From Mesostigma viride (Eukaryota > Streptophyta > Mesostigmatophyceae > Mesostigmatales > Mesostigmataceae), in contig RPFO01000213.1 of assembly GCA_009746045.1 (NCBI GenBank), forward strand, positions 3,032,837 to 3,096,836: a stretch of DNA of 64,000 nt, given 5' to 3'. Every line of letters starts with the position of its first letter. Positions within the stretch are counted from its first letter, which is position 1. The notes beneath the pieces were generated by a model, which did no database searches, had not been told where the DNA came from, and saw nothing but the letters and a program-made list of their open reading frames with translations. This document shows positions 62,330 through 64,000 of this stretch, one piece after another. Both the position numbers and the translations under genes were made by a program.

Positions 62330-62900
62330 TGTTACGTCGCGTAACAATTCGTTGTAGTTACGGACGTAAATTAGGTCCTTGGCCTCGGTTGTTCCTAGGT
62401 TACGTGCAGTTCTAGTTTGGACATGATTGTCCCCGTAACAGTACTGTGGTATAGTGGGTGCCTTTGGGCGCCGCGCCGCGTACTATATTAGTGGTCCTTA
62501 TCCTTTTGTAGAATGTAGTGGACAGGCGTGCATCTGTGCACCTGCTTGTGTTTCTGTGTTTCTGCAGGCGAGGGCCAGGTCGGCCCGAGCCTGTTGGACC
62601 GTTGGTGACCATTTATGCACGTTCCACTCCTTGTGTGGTCACTCGGCGTGTGTTAAATGAATTGACACATATAGGCTTGGGTCACGGCAGTTTAGTTGTG
62701 TTTCCTTCCTCTTTTCCTGGAGTAAACGGGTTTGATTAAATGGCCTATGGCGTATTACAGTAGTACATATGTAAATGCATTGAGATCTGGTTCGTCTCGG
62801 TCGTCTTTCGCTAGGGGTGTATATAGAAGCAGCCTCACTAGTTTAGGTAGTATCAGGACAGGTAGAGGTAGAGGTGGTGGCCGAGGCTTGCGGCGTAACA
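62330..62900 (+). repeat. 3' LTR of the gypsy element
   Basis: 571 bases, matching 43439-44007 with two single-base insertions near 62664-62678 and no substitution seen. Small open frames inside both LTRs (near 62412-62660) are identical by descent and not supported as genes. Confidence 0.95.
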
Positions 62901-62905
62901 CTCGG

Positions 62906-63258
62906 GTATATATTCCCTAGTCTGAGGTGGCAGGAGGTGCCTGCCAGGGCTTGTGGTCAACGTGGATGACCGCCCCCCTCCAGTATACCGGCTTGAGCGG
63001 CTTCCGGCCCCTTGCGCTCTGCCGGAGCTGAAGGTAGGTCGGCCATAGCTCGGCGCGTCGCCGCGCTGTTGCTGGGCCAGGGTCAAGTCGTCGTCCAGCG
63101 TGAAGCGAGTCTCCGAGAGCTTCTTGCGGCATTTAAGGAACGACAGCCTGTCCGCCATGTACGTGAGGAGCACAGGTGCCGGGCCAGCCTTACCCCGCGC
63201 GCGGGTGAGGCGGACAGCGCCGACATCCGCAGCTCACCAGTGAGTTGCATGGGGGCAA
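62906..63258 (-). pseudogene. ORF1 C-terminal domain of the ORF1-only element split by gypsy
   Basis: Minus strand: a frame with RARGVRLARHLCSS, ADRLSFLKCRKKLSETRFTL, DDDLTLAQQQR and, after a frameshift, PVYWRGAVIHVDHKPWQA ending near 62925. The spacer (TATTCCCTAG) reaches the gypsy TSD. The rest of the spacer and the tail lie at 42463-43438. The copy is cut on its 5' side by the element at 63259. Confidence 0.75.
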
Positions 63259-64000
63259 AAATGGGGACATGACACCCCAAAAGGGCACTTTTCTGGAAAC
63301 CATACCTAGGCATGTGATACAAATCCAGTTATGATGGGGGACCATAAATATGATTAAAAAAAAAAATTCCAACCACTTGGGGGTGTACTACCCCCCACCA
63401 TGTGACCGTTATGTGCTAAAAATAGAAAAAGACGCTATTTTTGGCCGATTTTCCCTAGGACAATGGGCAAACCCGTTGTGGCCAAATCATATATTCCCAT
63501 CTAATTGCAACCCTTGCCATTAATTCCAGCTAGTTTGCAGGTCAGAATAAGCATGTTTAGACACATTGAAATAGTTTACCCCAAAACACGTATTTTTTGG
63601 TGCCTAAAAAAATATATCAAATCATAGACACATGCAATGGGGTCAAATCATATAATCAAAATTGGCCCAGGGTTGCAATCACACAGCCCCAAAGTTTCAG
63701 CTCATTCTGACCACGTTTACTCACATTGAAATATGGTCATGTGCAAAAAAAAAATGATCGCTTTTTGTGGTTTGGAGCTCAAACACCACCACAAAGACAC
63801 CCTTGCCCACCACAAACTGGGCCAAAACAACAGCCATTAGTTTATTTATGATGTTAGGAAGCTTGCTATGAAATCCCAGGTCATTCTGAGCTATTATGGC
63901 CATGTTACATCATATTATAGCTGCCACGCTGCGTTCCTGGTACAACATGGCATGAGGGGGCACACATGCATATGACCCACCCAAGCAAGTCCCATCATGT
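63259..64000. mobile_element. Foldback-family element, left part, runs out of the window
   Basis: Begins GGGGACATGACACCCCAAAA, comparable to GGGGACTCGTCACC at 48039 and, in complement, to the end at 4207. The inner block CACTTGGGGGTGTACTACCC and CTAAAAATAGAAAAAGACGC matches 48155-48215 (CACTTACTAGGGGTACTACC and CTAAAAATAGCACAAGACGC). The rest is AT-rich without a gene. No TTAA is visible at this edge. Confidence 0.6.

Larger units (their letters stand above)
43439..62900 (+). mobile_element. Ty3/gypsy chromovirus, nested host of two other elements
   Basis: LTRs at 43439-44007 and 62330-62900, with 5-bp duplication CTCGG at 43434-43438 and 62901-62905. LTRs begin TGTTACG and end CGTAACA. Gene order: small 5' ORF, gag, protease, RT-RNase H, integrase with chromodomain, then extra ORFs. 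Without the foldback (48039-48682) and copia (51972-59999) inserts the element is about 10.8 kb, long for the group. The order protease-RT-RNase H-integrase and the chromodomain identify it. Confidence 0.95.

Overview
The window is GC-rich nuclear DNA of a eukaryote, with spliced genes, phase-0 introns using GT..AG borders, and a very high load of retrotransposons. The mix of GT29 sialyltransferase-like genes, a hedgehog-type Hint (Hog) protein, chromodomain Ty3/gypsy, copia, hAT and L1-like LINE relics, plus minisatellites inside introns, suggests a microalga, most likely a green alga. The sequence alone does not fix the species.

Host genes. Three host loci can be supported. A partial gene at the left edge (1-1310, +) and a complete intronless gene at 15236-16711 (-) are diverged paralogues of a GT29-like protein with a C-terminal membrane anchor. 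A large intron-rich gene on the + strand can be modelled from about 18.46 kb to 35.52 kb. Its exons encode a cytoplasmic region, one transmembrane segment, an extracytoplasmic region and a C-terminal hedgehog-type Hint domain. Its introns hold tandem arrays and a complete 4.46-kb hAT transposon with an 8-bp target-site duplication (TSD).

Mobile DNA at 1.7-13.5 kb. This stretch is a nest of LINE pieces. It includes an ORF1-only retroelement (6185-8013) bounded by a 10-bp TSD. A second copy of that element (about 10.3-13.46 kb) is split by a 5'-truncated reverse-transcriptase LINE and by a 71-bp piece of LINE 3' tail, each with its own 10-bp TSD.

Mobile DNA at 35.7-42.1 kb. A LINE of one family is interrupted by a LINE of a second family, which is itself interrupted by a 1.74-kb DNA element. 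These are followed by relics of an endonuclease-bearing LINE carrying a long CTG tract.

Mobile DNA at 42.5-63.3 kb. An ORF1-only element copy (- strand) is split by a Ty3/gypsy chromovirus (43439-62900, TSD CTCGG). The chromovirus is split in pol by a 644-bp TTAA-flanked foldback element. A post-integrase ORF of the same chromovirus is split by an 8.0-kb copia-like element (51972-59999, - strand, TSD GGAGG).

Most notable observations: the copia-like polyprotein places a retropepsin-like domain between integrase and reverse transcriptase and has HGDD where YVDD is expected; the chromovirus carries a small 5' ORF with an RNase H1/viroplasmin-type N-terminal domain and further ORFs after integrase; the ORF1-only (half-LINE) element shares a 3' hairpin tail with an RT-bearing LINE; a foldback element family appears three times; and the Hint protein is apparently membrane-anchored. 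All domain names come from reading motifs, not from database searches.
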